Below are positions 1 to 6,863 of a stretch of DNA of 9,473 nt, piece after piece; the stretch's first letter is position 1; the number at the start of each line of letters is the position of its first letter. The stretch covers positions 1 to 9,473 of the forward strand of contig JAFONG010000213.1 of NCBI GenBank assembly GCA_017418585.1. Reading direction: 5' to 3'. This DNA comes from Erysipelotrichaceae bacterium (GTDB taxonomy: Bacteria; Bacillota_I; Bacilli_A; Erysipelotrichales; Erysipelotrichaceae). Under the pieces are notes generated by a model. That model had not been told where the DNA came from. It was given only the letters and a program-made list of their open reading frames with translations, and searched no databases. The position numbers were made by a program, and so were the translations under genes.

Positions 1-1445
1 GCTGAAGACAGCTGACCCATTTTATCGCTGAGTAGGTCCAGTCTTTCGGCGGAGATCAGCTGCGATATTTCAAACGGCAGGTTTGTCTTGAAATAAATGC
101 AGACCAGCTGTTTCAAAAGCGACATGTCATCGGCCGACAGCATTCTGGCAATGTTCTGAATACCCTTGATTATGCCGTCTAAATCGTTGTTCAGAGCTTT
201 CTGTTCAAGTTCATCCAGCAGGGCAATATACTCGTTAAGCTTCTCTTCAATCAAAGTTCTACCCATCTCATTGAAGAAATCGGAATTGTTTTTCAGGATA
301 TCGATGTAATAATCCGCCAGGAACCTGATGATCTCGACATACGAGCCGTCCTGTATCCGATTAACGATTTCGTAAAAATCGAAGCCGTATTTGAATTCTA
401 TCATCATCAGAACGAAAGTTGCCGTATCGTCGTTGATTATCACATCAAGCATGGTCTTTAGCTGTTCGTATTTTTCCGGTGTGAAGTTTTCTGAAAGGCT
501 TATGACTGTATTCATGATGCTTCTGGCATATTCCAGGGTAGAAAGAACGGAATCAGGACTCAGACTTTCCGGGAAGTCCACATCTATCGCTTGTTGCACG
601 AGTTCCATGAGACTGGAGAAGTCGACATAGTCGATGATCTGTTCACCGAATAAAATCAGATTGATATAATCCTTGAGATTCTCTCCGACTTCCCCGTTGA
701 TCTGGCTGATCAGCTCGACGGCATCTTTTGTTTTTTGGCTGTTCAGGAACTGAACCAGCGCATTTCTGGCATTATCGATCTGTTCCTGATTTTCACCGGC
801 CAGAGCTTCGCAATACTCGTAAGTCAGCTGGATCATATTATCGATGATTGCATTGAGTGCATCCTTGCTGAAAAGATTCCGGAAATCAGGGTTGTTTTCG
901 ATTTCGGCAATGATTTGATTGAGCGTGTTCATATAAGGCCTGATTGTCTGGATGTCATCCAGTTTTTCAAGGATTTCATCAAGACTTTGGTATGTATAAT
1001 GGAGTAAAAGCTTGTCGACGATGACCGACCCGTCTTCTTTAAAGAATTCGCGGATTCTTTCCTTTGCCTGTGCGATCGCTTCTTCAGAACCGTTTTTCAG
1101 GGCAAGTGCCAGTGCATCGATCCGCTCATGCAGCTGATTCAGATACCGGGTAAGACCTTCGGAAGTGAAGTAGTCCAGGAAAGCGATCGCTTCTCCGCTT
1201 TCTTGCTCCAGTATTGTCCTGATGAATTCCTTTTTGTTGTGAACGATTTTCGCAAGTGTTTCAGCATCGATAAGATCATCAAGGGATGAAGCTTCATCGA
1301 TGATCTTCTGGGCATCCGGATTTTCTTCGATGAATTCAAAAAGGAAATCGACAGCCGTCATGATCATTTCGTCATTGCCTTCTTCGACAGCCGATTTCAG
1401 CGTATCAATCAGCTGATTTAATGTATTAAGACATCCAAGTATCTC
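1..1445 (-). repeat. Degenerate ~100-residue helical repeats within the permease
   Basis: A 20-residue core of pattern A-L-x-x-G/E-x-x-E-x-I-x-x-A-x-x-x-L/I-x-x-F aligns without gaps at residues 365-384 (1332-1391), 461-480 (1044-1103) and 560-579 (747-806). A weaker copy is at 763-782 (138-197). Spacings are 96, 99 and about 2 x 101 residues. A poorer match near 661-681 (441-503) fills the gap. The 16 residues before cores 1 and 2 share six identities (L, N, L, I, D, L in register). The phrase NNPDF/NNSDF occurs 27-28 residues before cores 3 and 5. DNA identity is low, so these would be old protein-level duplications. Each match alone is weak; the regular spacing is the main support. Confidence 0.5.
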
Positions 1446-2483
1446 TTCACCGGAGATGTCTTTTCCAATGGTCTGTTTGATCTGATCAATGACGTCTTTA
1501 ACCTGATCGTAGCCTTCTCTTGCTCTTTTCAGCTGCTGCATTCCGGAAGCGTATTCTTCTTCTCCGGCAGTCAGCTGCTCATAGGCTTCCGCCAGTTTCT
1601 TCTTTCCTTCCTCGACCTGACTCTTTCCGTTAACGAACAGCGACTCAAAATCGCGGATCTGTTTCTCTGCCACATCCAGCTGAGCCATCGCAGAATCTTC
1701 TTCTTCCTTGATCTTTTCCTCGGCTTCTTTCAGCTGTTCATTGGCCTCTTCGGTTGCCTGACCGATAATCTCTTCTGCCTGATCCTGTACTCTCAATGTC
1801 GTCTGGGACTTCAGCACAGGAAGCAGTTTCCACAGTTCTTCCTCGATCCCGTCATCGCCGGTCACATACAGATCGGTATAGGAATTGTTCGTGGCTTCAA
1901 GATCAAAAGCGTTTAATGGAAGCACGATCGACCAGGTCTGGGCATTTCGCAGATATTCCGGATGCCTGATGATTGCAGTGACGGTGAAATCTTTTTCCTT
2001 TAAAGGATCGGAAGAAAGATCGGAAGTATTCTTGATCGTAACTTTATCGTTTATCTTAAGACCGCTTTCTTTTGCCAGGTCTTCGTTTATGGCGACCTCA
2101 TCGGCTTTGACAGGAAGTTTTCCTTCCATAAGAGCGGGAACGCTGATCTTCTCGGTCAGTGAAACGATCTGAACGTTGTAGCTGTTTGCTTTGTTCGTCA
2201 GCTCGCCATTGATGCGGATAACAGCCTCTACGGCATCAACGCCCTGAACCTTGCCGACAGTTTCCACATCGCTCTCGACGATTCCTCCGGCAGAAACCAG
2301 ATCCAGGTCCCTGAGGTTCTGCTGTTCATAGAATTCCTCAAAAGCGTCATCCAGAGAACGATAGATGTTCTGAGTCGTAAAGAAACCGCCCGTACCGATC
2401 GCAACGACCAAAATGACAGACAGAAAAGAAGGAAGTCTGTTCTTTATATTCTTGACTGCGTCAATGAACTGTGTCTTCTTCAT
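1..2483 (-). CDS. FtsX/MacB-type ABC permease, N-terminal 827 residues (partial)
   Basis: The frame is open from ATG at 2483 to the left edge with no stop, so the C-terminal part is missing. Residues 1-16 are basic and residues 17-37 form one transmembrane segment. Residues 40-228 look like a MacB/FtsX extracytoplasmic core domain (for example NLRDLDLVSAGG near residue 60 and WSIVLPLNAFDLEATNN near 195). Residues 229-346 are a charged coiled coil with Leu/Ala heptads. From residue 347 to the edge runs a long, acidic, all-helical region with weak repeats of about 100 residues. The remaining membrane helices of the FtsX fold should follow beyond the window. The ATG lies one base after the TAA of the ATPase gene. 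The nearest AGGAG (2497-2501) is 13 nt away, so translation is probably coupled. The protein would be the membrane and extracellular half of a Type VII-like ABC system. The substrate, if any, is unknown; such systems often transmit force rather than transport. Confidence 0.85.
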   Translation of the reverse strand, partial: MKKTQFIDAVKNIKNRLPSFLSVILVVAIGTGGFFTTQNIYRSLDDAFEEFYEQQNLRDLDLVSAGGIVESDVETVGKVQGVDAVEAVIRINGELTNKANSYNVQIVSLTEKISVPALMEGKLPVKADEVAINEDLAKESGLKINDKVTIKNTSDLSSDPLKEKDFTVTAIIRHPEYLRNAQTWSIVLPLNAFDLEATNNSYTDLYVTGDDGIEEELWKLLPVLKSQTTLRVQDQAEEIIGQATEEANEQLKEAEEKIKEEEDSAMAQLDVAEKQIRDFESLFVNGKSQVEEGKKKLAEAYEQLTAGEEEYASGMQQLKRAREGYDQVKDVIDQIKQTIGKDISGEEILGCLNTLNQLIDTLKSAVEEGNDEMIMTAVDFLFEFIEENPDAQKIIDEASSLDDLIDAETLAKIVHNKKEFIRTILEQESGEAIAFLDYFTSEGLTRYLNQLHERIDALALALKNGSEEAIAQAKERIREFFKEDGSVIVDKLLLHYTYQSLDEILEKLDDIQTIRPYMNTLNQIIAEIENNPDFRNLFSKDALNAIIDNMIQLTYEYCEALAGENQEQIDNARNALVQFLNSQKTKDAVELISQINGEVGENLKDYINLILFGEQIIDYVDFSSLMELVQQAIDVDFPESLSPDSVLSTLEYARSIMNTVISLSENFTPEKYEQLKTMLDVIINDDTATFVLMMIEFKYGFDFYEIVNRIQDGSYVEIIRFLADYYIDILKNNSDFFNEMGRTLIEEKLNEYIALLDELEQKALNNDLDGIIKGIQNIARMLSADDMSLLKQLVCIYFKTNLPFEISQLISAERLDLLSDKMGQLSS

Positions 2484-2484
2484 C

Positions 2485-3693
2485 TTACCAGGTCAGCTCC
2501 TGTGCGGTTAACGGATTGAAATTGATTCTTACGCTGGAAATCAGTCCGTCTTTCAGACGGATCACCCGATCGGCCATCTTGGCGATCTCTCCGTTATGGG
2601 TAACCATGATGACGGTCTTCTTATCCACCTTGACGATGTCTTCAATGGCTTTCAGAACGCTCTTGCCGGTATCGATATCCAGTGCGGCCGTAGGTTCGTC
2701 AGCCAGAATGATCTTCGGTTCTTTGGCAATGACTCTGGCGATGCAGACACGCTGCTGCTGTCCGCCGGACATGGCGGAAGGATAACGGTTCCATCTTTCT
2801 TTCAGTCCGACCAGATCCAGACATTCCATCGGATCACGCGGATGTTTCGAGATCTCGGCAATGAATTCCACGTTCTCCAGAGCGGTCAGGTTCGGCATCA
2901 GATTGTAGGCCTGGAAAATAAAACCGATATAGTCTCTGCGGTACTGGGTCAGTTCTTCCTCGCTAGGATGAGAGAAATCTTTTCCTTCGACGATGAACTG
3001 TCCCTCGCTCAGCTGGTCCATGCCGCCGATGATGTTCAGCATCGTCGACTTGCCGCATCCGGATTCGCCCAGAACGACCAGCAGTTCTCCTTCGTAGATA
3101 TCCAGATCGATACCCTTCAGAATACGTCTCATTTCATCACCGGACATGAATTCCTTAATGACGCCCTTCAGTGAAAGCAGCGGTGTCTTATCCCGGTTCG
3201 GTGAGAATGAAAGACCCTTGTCCTGTATATCCAGAGCGATGATCGCTCCGCAGTTTTCCAGCAGATCCTCGTCATCCTTATTGAAATTTCCCTGCTTGTC
3301 GTTCAGCTGCAGACAGCCGATGATGCCGTAAGGCGTCTTCAACGGAACCAGGATTGCGTTATCTCCGAACAGTGCCGAAAAGGACTTGTCCGAAACGATA
3401 CGCGGATCATTCTGGCAGTCCTGAACGATGCTGGTATCCTGATTTTCAATGACTTGCGAAACAAAACTGTCGCTTTCGCCGACCGAGATGCCGCAGTTGT
3501 CGGTTTCGCCGATATTGGCGACGATATAGTAACGGTGATCTGTGCTGTTTGCCATCCAGATGCATCCGCTCTTACACTTCATTGTTCTGGTAAGTATTTC
3601 AAGACATGCCTCCAGGGAACTCTCCAGCTGATTGGAGTGGGAAAGCTCATCCATGATCTGCCATGCACAGGTCACAAAACGGGGATCGGACAT
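2485..3693 (-). CDS. GAF domain-ABC ATPase fusion (MacB/LolD-type exporter ATPase)
   Basis: This 402-residue protein is longer than usual LolD/MacB-type ATPases (about 220-250 residues) because of an N-terminal GAF-like domain at about residues 15-158. That domain ends with the typical strand-helix order (NAILVPLKTPYGIIGCLQL, then a DDEDLLENCGAIIALDI helix). The ABC domain spans about 172-387: Walker A GESGCGKST 209-217, Q-loop Q261, signature SGGQQ 309-313, Walker B IILADEP with E333, D-loop ALD 337-339 and switch His366. All catalytic elements are present, so it should hydrolyse ATP. Eight cysteines (9, 30, 40, 44, 68, 93, 127, 148) lie in or beside the GAF part. Start: ATG with AAGGAGG at 5 nt. 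It is followed after one base by the permease gene, its likely partner. The GAF ligand is unknown; the expectation that it tunes ATPase activity is inference. Confidence 0.9.
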   Translation of the reverse strand: MSDPRFVTCAWQIMDELSHSNQLESSLEACLEILTRTMKCKSGCIWMANSTDHRYYIVANIGETDNCGISVGESDSFVSQVIENQDTSIVQDCQNDPRIVSDKSFSALFGDNAILVPLKTPYGIIGCLQLNDKQGNFNKDDEDLLENCGAIIALDIQDKGLSFSPNRDKTPLLSLKGVIKEFMSGDEMRRILKGIDLDIYEGELLVVLGESGCGKSTMLNIIGGMDQLSEGQFIVEGKDFSHPSEEELTQYRRDYIGFIFQAYNLMPNLTALENVEFIAEISKHPRDPMECLDLVGLKERWNRYPSAMSGGQQQRVCIARVIAKEPKIILADEPTAALDIDTGKSVLKAIEDIVKVDKKTVIMVTHNGEIAKMADRVIRLKDGLISSVRINFNPLTAQELTW

Positions 3694-3698
3694 AAGAA

Positions 3699-3705
3699 CC
3701 TCCTT
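3699..3705 (-). promoter_or_regulatory. Strong ribosome binding site of the GAF-ABC gene
   Basis: AAGGAGG sits 5 nt upstream of the ATG at 3693. It is the best Shine-Dalgarno sequence in the window and fixes this start. Confidence 0.85.
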
Positions 3706-3745
3706 ATAAACGAATATTTAAAATCTATTAATGTATATCTATATT

Positions 3746-3754
3746 ATTTTAACA
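3746..3754 (-). promoter_or_regulatory. Candidate extended -10 promoter of the ABC module
   Basis: The minus strand reads TGTTAAAAT (TGn followed by TAAAAT, one mismatch to TATAAT) in a very AT-rich stretch between the upstream terminator and the ATPase gene. No good -35 hexamer is seen at 17 nt, as is common for extended -10 promoters. It would give a leader of about 45 nt. AT-richness offers other -10 options nearby, so the exact site is uncertain. Confidence 0.35.
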
Positions 3755-3787
3755 TAAGCGGTTTACCGTATATCGATTTATCGAAAT

Positions 3788-3816
3788 AAAAAAGACAGGA
3801 AGGTGGCTTCCTGTCT
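3788..3816 (-). terminator. Intrinsic terminator of the MFS-hydrolase-YhhN operon
   Basis: A perfect 10-bp inverted repeat (AGACAGGAAG at 3793-3802 and CTTCCTGTCT at 3807-3816) with a 4-nt loop is followed on the minus strand by TTTTTT. It begins 24 nt after the stop of the YhhN gene and separates this operon from the ABC module downstream. Confidence 0.9.
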
Positions 3817-3840
3817 GTAAACAATGATGCGGGTCTTTCC

Positions 3841-4518
3841 CTAAAAGAACAGGGAACAGGCGATCAGGATCTGCCCGATGTAATAGAGCGTCAGATTGGT
3901 GATACGAAGAGAGAACTTCGTCACGCCGGAGAAGGTGTTGAAGATCAGTACGACATCGGAAGCGGTAAACAGTACTGCGCCGATCGCATAGATGATGGCT
4001 CTTCTGGTCGGTGTGAAAATCGCAATGCCTAGAGCGATCGCCGTCATGATAAAAACAGCACCGAGATAGAAAACGCCGAAGATCTTGAAGGCTTTCTTGA
4101 CTTCCATGGTCTTAAAGATGTACGCAAGCAGTCCTCCTGCAGCCAGAGCTCCGATGATGATGCAGTACCAGATCCAGACATGCCTTGCCTGCGGGATCAG
4201 AGCAACAAGATATAGAATGTGTCCGATCAGGAAGGCCAGTATTCCGGCAAGGAAGATCTTCTGTCCGTGCTTCGGGAAGACGTATCTAAGATTCAGCAGG
4301 ATATCACCGATCATGCCGAACAGAAGGCCATAGAAGAACTGTCTGTTGAAAGGATTATTTACGATCTGAAAGGCATTGTAGCCGATCAGCACAAACATCA
4401 AAGACGCCGCTCCTTTCAGGATGTCGGCAAGGAGATATTTCTCCTCGTGTTCGCTCTTGATAAACAGAGCCTGTAAAACAAAACCGGCAAGAATGAATAA
4501 ATAATGGATTGGTTTCAT
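3841..4518 (-). CDS. YhhN/TMEM86 family membrane protein (lysoplasmalogenase-like)
   Basis: A 225-residue, very hydrophobic protein with about 7-8 membrane segments, the normal size for the family. Family-like motifs are FGMIGDILLNL (68-78, Asp72), FLIGHILYL (96-104, His100), GAVLFTASDVVLIFN (180-194, Asp188) and YYIGQILIA (212-220). TMEM86 members hydrolyse the vinyl-ether bond of lysoplasmalogens to give an aldehyde and a glycerophospho-base; bacterial YhhN proteins are mostly untested. I chose ATG 4518. The frame extends to a GTG at 4551, but that would overlap the upstream hydrolase gene and add a charged tail before the first membrane helix. The gap from the hydrolase stop is 19 nt, and a weak AGAGAG lies 7 nt before the ATG. 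It is the last gene of its operon. Family assignment is fairly sure, the reaction only inferred. Confidence 0.8.
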   Translation of the reverse strand: MKPIHYLFILAGFVLQALFIKSEHEEKYLLADILKGAASLMFVLIGYNAFQIVNNPFNRQFFYGLLFGMIGDILLNLRYVFPKHGQKIFLAGILAFLIGHILYLVALIPQARHVWIWYCIIIGALAAGGLLAYIFKTMEVKKAFKIFGVFYLGAVFIMTAIALGIAIFTPTRRAIIYAIGAVLFTASDVVLIFNTFSGVTKFSLRITNLTLYYIGQILIACSLFF

Positions 4519-4537
4519 AACAGATCTCTCTTTCTCT

Positions 4538-5452
4538 CTATAACATATCACAACTCTTCAGGAAGTCTCTCAGGATCGCTTCGTATCCTTCCGGATCGAC
4601 GGCGATAGAACGGGCGTGTTCGGCTCCTTTGAACAGGTGCAGCTCGCTCTTTTTGTTTCTGCACACCGCAAACATATCCTTGCTGTGATGACAGTCGATA
4701 AGAGTATCCGAATCTCCGTGCATGAAACAGATCGGTACATCGGCATCCTTAACGGCGTTGATAGGACTGGTTCCTTTTACGTCGTAATGATAACGCAGCT
4801 TTCCGATCTGGCATACCGTCCAGACGATCAGAGAGGAAAACGGTCCCATGTTCTTTCTGACGAATTCCTTAAACAGAACAACGCTGTCGGCAAACGGACA
4901 GTCGGCGACTACGAAATCGGGCTTCACATACTTTAATACCAGCAGGGAGGTTGCAGCACCCATGGATTCCCCGTGCAGACCGATGATACAATCCTGTCCG
5001 AACTTCTCTTTTGTGAAAGCGAAGATATCTCTAAGATCCTTGGCTTCTTCCTGACCCAGGGTGCAGATGTCGCCGGTGGAATCGCCGAAGTGTCTCTCGT
5101 CGTAAATGACGGCATGGTATCCGGCCCTGTAGAACAGATCGGCATACTTCAGGCAGGCATAGCGGTTGGCGGTATGGCCGTGGGCGATGATCGCGACTTT
5201 GTTGCCGACAGGATGTTTGTTTCTGATGATCTCTCCCTTGATGGTGACGCCGTTGATGTCCAGAGAAAAATCCTCTCTGTTCCAGACGTTGTCGTATTGA
5301 TCGAAGGCATCCTTGAAGCCTTTATCGATCTCATAATCTCTCAGATCGGAAAAAGAATAGCGCTTCGGCAGAATGACGATATTCAGACACTTCTGAGCGA
5401 TATGAATCAGTACAGCGAAAAGTATTGCCAGTATCAGCAGAACGATGATCAT
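4538..5452 (-). CDS. Membrane-anchored alpha/beta hydrolase
   Basis: 304 residues. An N-terminal hydrophobic segment (residues 1-20) anchors the protein or acts as an uncleaved signal. The alpha/beta-hydrolase fold follows: oxyanion-side HGHTAN (91-96), YDERHFGDS (117-125), nucleophile elbow GESMG with Ser163, acid HGDSDT with Asp249 (or Asp247), and His279 in GAEHA. The triad is complete. Size and anchor recall Bacillus YqkD-type hydrolases, whose substrate is not established. The start is ATG 5452, which overlaps the TGA of the MFS gene (ATGA), giving translational coupling. The reading frame extends upstream to 5629, but that extra part is only a shadow of the MFS gene: it lacks hydrophobic or domain character and has many Arg/Gln. 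A role as a lipase or esterase acting with the neighbouring YhhN protein is possible but unproven. Confidence 0.88.
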   Translation of the reverse strand: MIIVLLILAILFAVLIHIAQKCLNIVILPKRYSFSDLRDYEIDKGFKDAFDQYDNVWNREDFSLDINGVTIKGEIIRNKHPVGNKVAIIAHGHTANRYACLKYADLFYRAGYHAVIYDERHFGDSTGDICTLGQEEAKDLRDIFAFTKEKFGQDCIIGLHGESMGAATSLLVLKYVKPDFVVADCPFADSVVLFKEFVRKNMGPFSSLIVWTVCQIGKLRYHYDVKGTSPINAVKDADVPICFMHGDSDTLIDCHHSKDMFAVCRNKKSELHLFKGAEHARSIAVDPEGYEAILRDFLKSCDML

Positions 5453-6765
5453 GACCTGTTCTTTCTTTCTCTTGCCGCAAAGACGAGCGGTACGAATGTA
5501 ACCAGGATCAGCAGGGTAGAAACCAGGAACAGAACATTGGTCGGCAGGTAGGCGGTCAGACCGTTGCTGTCGAGGATCTCGCCGTTGTTCTTGATGATCG
5601 GATTGGCGATGAACGGAGAAACGATCCACGGAATCAGGACGAAGAAGACGATACGGAATCCTTCAAACTGTCCCTTGGCTTCTTCCGGGAAGAGCTGTTT
5701 CATCCATACGGATGTAACCTGCATGAACATGATGTAGCCGCAGCCGAAGAAGAACAGACCCACCAGAAGAGGAATATTCAGAATCGTCGTAGGATCGATG
5801 AATTCCGGCTTGCCGAAGATGCCAAGGATGCCGACGCCGATCATGCTCAGGATGATGGAGATCGATGCAGCCAGAACGTATCTGTTTTTGTTCAGCAGCC
5901 TGGATGCAGGGATGACCGAAAGCATTCCCAGTATCAGAGCGATGCCCTGAATGATGCCGATATCGTCAGCCTTGAATCCCAGATAGTAGATCATGTAGTT
6001 GCCGACATGCGGATAGTAGACGTTGAACGCAATGAAGTAGACGGTCAGGGTGATGAATACCCAGACCAGCTGTTTTCTTTTGAACAGTTCATTGAAGTCG
6101 AAAGCCGAGAAGAGCTGTTTCCAGAAACCGCCTTCCTTGTTCGGCTTAAGATCAGGCGAATCCTTCACGACAAACAGCGAAAGCACGCCCAGAACGATGA
6201 CCGCTCCGCCGAAGGCGATAAACAGACGCATGTAATTGTCGTCGGCTCCAATCAGCAGACCTCCGGCAACCGTACCGATGATCGTACCGATGATCGGCTG
6301 TGTCGCCAGAGCGGCACCGATGCCTCCGGCATTCTCCCCGTTCATCATGTCGTTCAGCCAAGCGTTGAAACTCGCATCATTGCCCATGGAACCGAAGAAA
6401 GACATCAGGGCATCTGCCAGGACGACGGCCGTAGCCGCCAGCAGAAGATTTCCGGATTTTCCCTTGGCGATGAATTCGGTCGTACCGAACAGGATCGTAA
6501 AGATGCCCCAGAGAATGTAGCCGACAGCCAGATACGGTTTTCTTTTACCGCTACGGTCCGACAATGTACCGAACAGGAAAGTGGAGAAAGTCGTAGCGAT
6601 AGCCGATATCGCCACCATCCAGGAAATGATCGTAGGATCCTTGGCGATCTTGGCGTATACGAAAGTATTGAACCACTGGTTCTCTATGTTCCAGCACAGC
6701 TGTCCGACGATACCCAGACCCCAGACAAGCACCCAGAACAGAAGTTTAGACTGTTTGTTTTTCAT
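5449..6765 (-). CDS. MFS transporter (GPH/SLC45-like)
   Basis: A 438-residue protein with about 11-12 hydrophobic segments and a cytoplasmic central loop near residues 200-232. The diagnostic MFS loop 2-3 motif is GTLSDRSGKRKP at 66-77. An NxENQWFNTF stretch after the first helix (about 26-35) and a charged patch EEAKGQFEGFR (361-371) are also visible. The pattern is closest to sugar or glycoside cation symporter-like MFS proteins (GPH/SLC45); the substrate cannot be read from sequence. I chose ATG 6765: AGAGG lies 7 nt upstream, and the longest start (6795) falls upstream of the predicted transcription start. ATG 6771 is also possible. It is the first gene of the operon with the hydrolase and YhhN genes. 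The GPH superfamily also includes lysophospholipid carriers (MFSD2A), which is relevant to the lipid-related neighbour. Confidence 0.85.
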   Translation of the reverse strand: MKNKQSKLLFWVLVWGLGIVGQLCWNIENQWFNTFVYAKIAKDPTIISWMVAISAIATTFSTFLFGTLSDRSGKRKPYLAVGYILWGIFTILFGTTEFIAKGKSGNLLLAATAVVLADALMSFFGSMGNDASFNAWLNDMMNGENAGGIGAALATQPIIGTIIGTVAGGLLIGADDNYMRLFIAFGGAVIVLGVLSLFVVKDSPDLKPNKEGGFWKQLFSAFDFNELFKRKQLVWVFITLTVYFIAFNVYYPHVGNYMIYYLGFKADDIGIIQGIALILGMLSVIPASRLLNKNRYVLAASISIILSMIGVGILGIFGKPEFIDPTTILNIPLLVGLFFFGCGYIMFMQVTSVWMKQLFPEEAKGQFEGFRIVFFVLIPWIVSPFIANPIIKNNGEILDSNGLTAYLPTNVLFLVSTLLILVTFVPLVFAARERKNRS

Positions 6766-6772
6766 AAGCATA

Positions 6773-6777
6773 CCTCT
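6773..6777 (-). promoter_or_regulatory. Ribosome binding site that decides the MFS start
   Basis: AGAGG lies 7 nt before ATG 6765, and only one base before an in-frame ATG at 6771. The spacing favours 6765. Confidence 0.6.
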
Positions 6778-6785
6778 ATGTATTA

Positions 6786-6794
6786 ATTGTATCA
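6786..6794 (-). promoter_or_regulatory. Extended -10 promoter of the MFS operon
   Basis: The minus strand reads TGATACAAT: an extended -10 TGn followed by TACAAT, one mismatch from consensus. There is no convincing -35. Transcription would start near 6778-6780, just before the AGAGG site and downstream of the ATG at 6795. It sits directly after the terminator of the preceding gene. Confidence 0.5.
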
Positions 6795-6813
6795 TTCATC
6801 AGGAAACGACATT

Positions 6814-6841
6814 AAAAAAGACAAGGATATCCCTGTCTTTT
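6814..6841 (-). terminator. Intrinsic terminator of the GTPase-nuclease gene
   Basis: An inverted repeat AAAAGACA/TGTCTTTT (6816-6823 and 6834-6841) continues after one A-C mismatch with GG/CC around an ATAT loop. The minus strand carries TTTTTT after the stem. It lies 22 nt past the TGA at 6864. A run of T at 6838-6841 on the plus strand could make it weakly bidirectional. Confidence 0.82.
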
Positions 6842-6863
6842 GCATATACCGATTAAGATGAAA

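Noticed and set aside
1071..1190. GCGATCGC palindromes (also near 4033)
   Set aside because: They resemble the cyanobacterial HIP1 motif, but only a few occur, all inside coding sequence at Ala-Ile-Ala type codons; no sign of a dispersed repeat.
2596..3174. Plus-strand reading frame opposite the ABC ATPase domain
   Set aside because: It mirrors the conserved ATPase frame, with no motif of its own and no upstream signals.
3759..3768. Inverted repeat CGGT-AA-ACCG upstream of the GAF-ABC gene as an operator
   Set aside because: Arms are only 4 bp and there is a single copy; too short to separate from chance.
4973..5551. Plus-strand reading frame spanning the MFS/hydrolase overlap
   Set aside because: Antisense to two well-supported genes and crossing their junction; no start signals.
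5453..5629. N-terminal extension of the alpha/beta hydrolase (start at 5629)
   Set aside because: It overlaps the MFS coding sequence by 180 bases and encodes low-complexity Arg/Gln-rich sequence; the ATGA-overlap start gives the expected anchor and fold.
6007..6786. Plus-strand reading frame of 259 codons opposite the MFS gene
   Set aside because: The product is an Asp/Arg/Gln-rich shadow typical of the complement of a hydrophobic membrane-protein gene; no ribosome site or recognisable motif.
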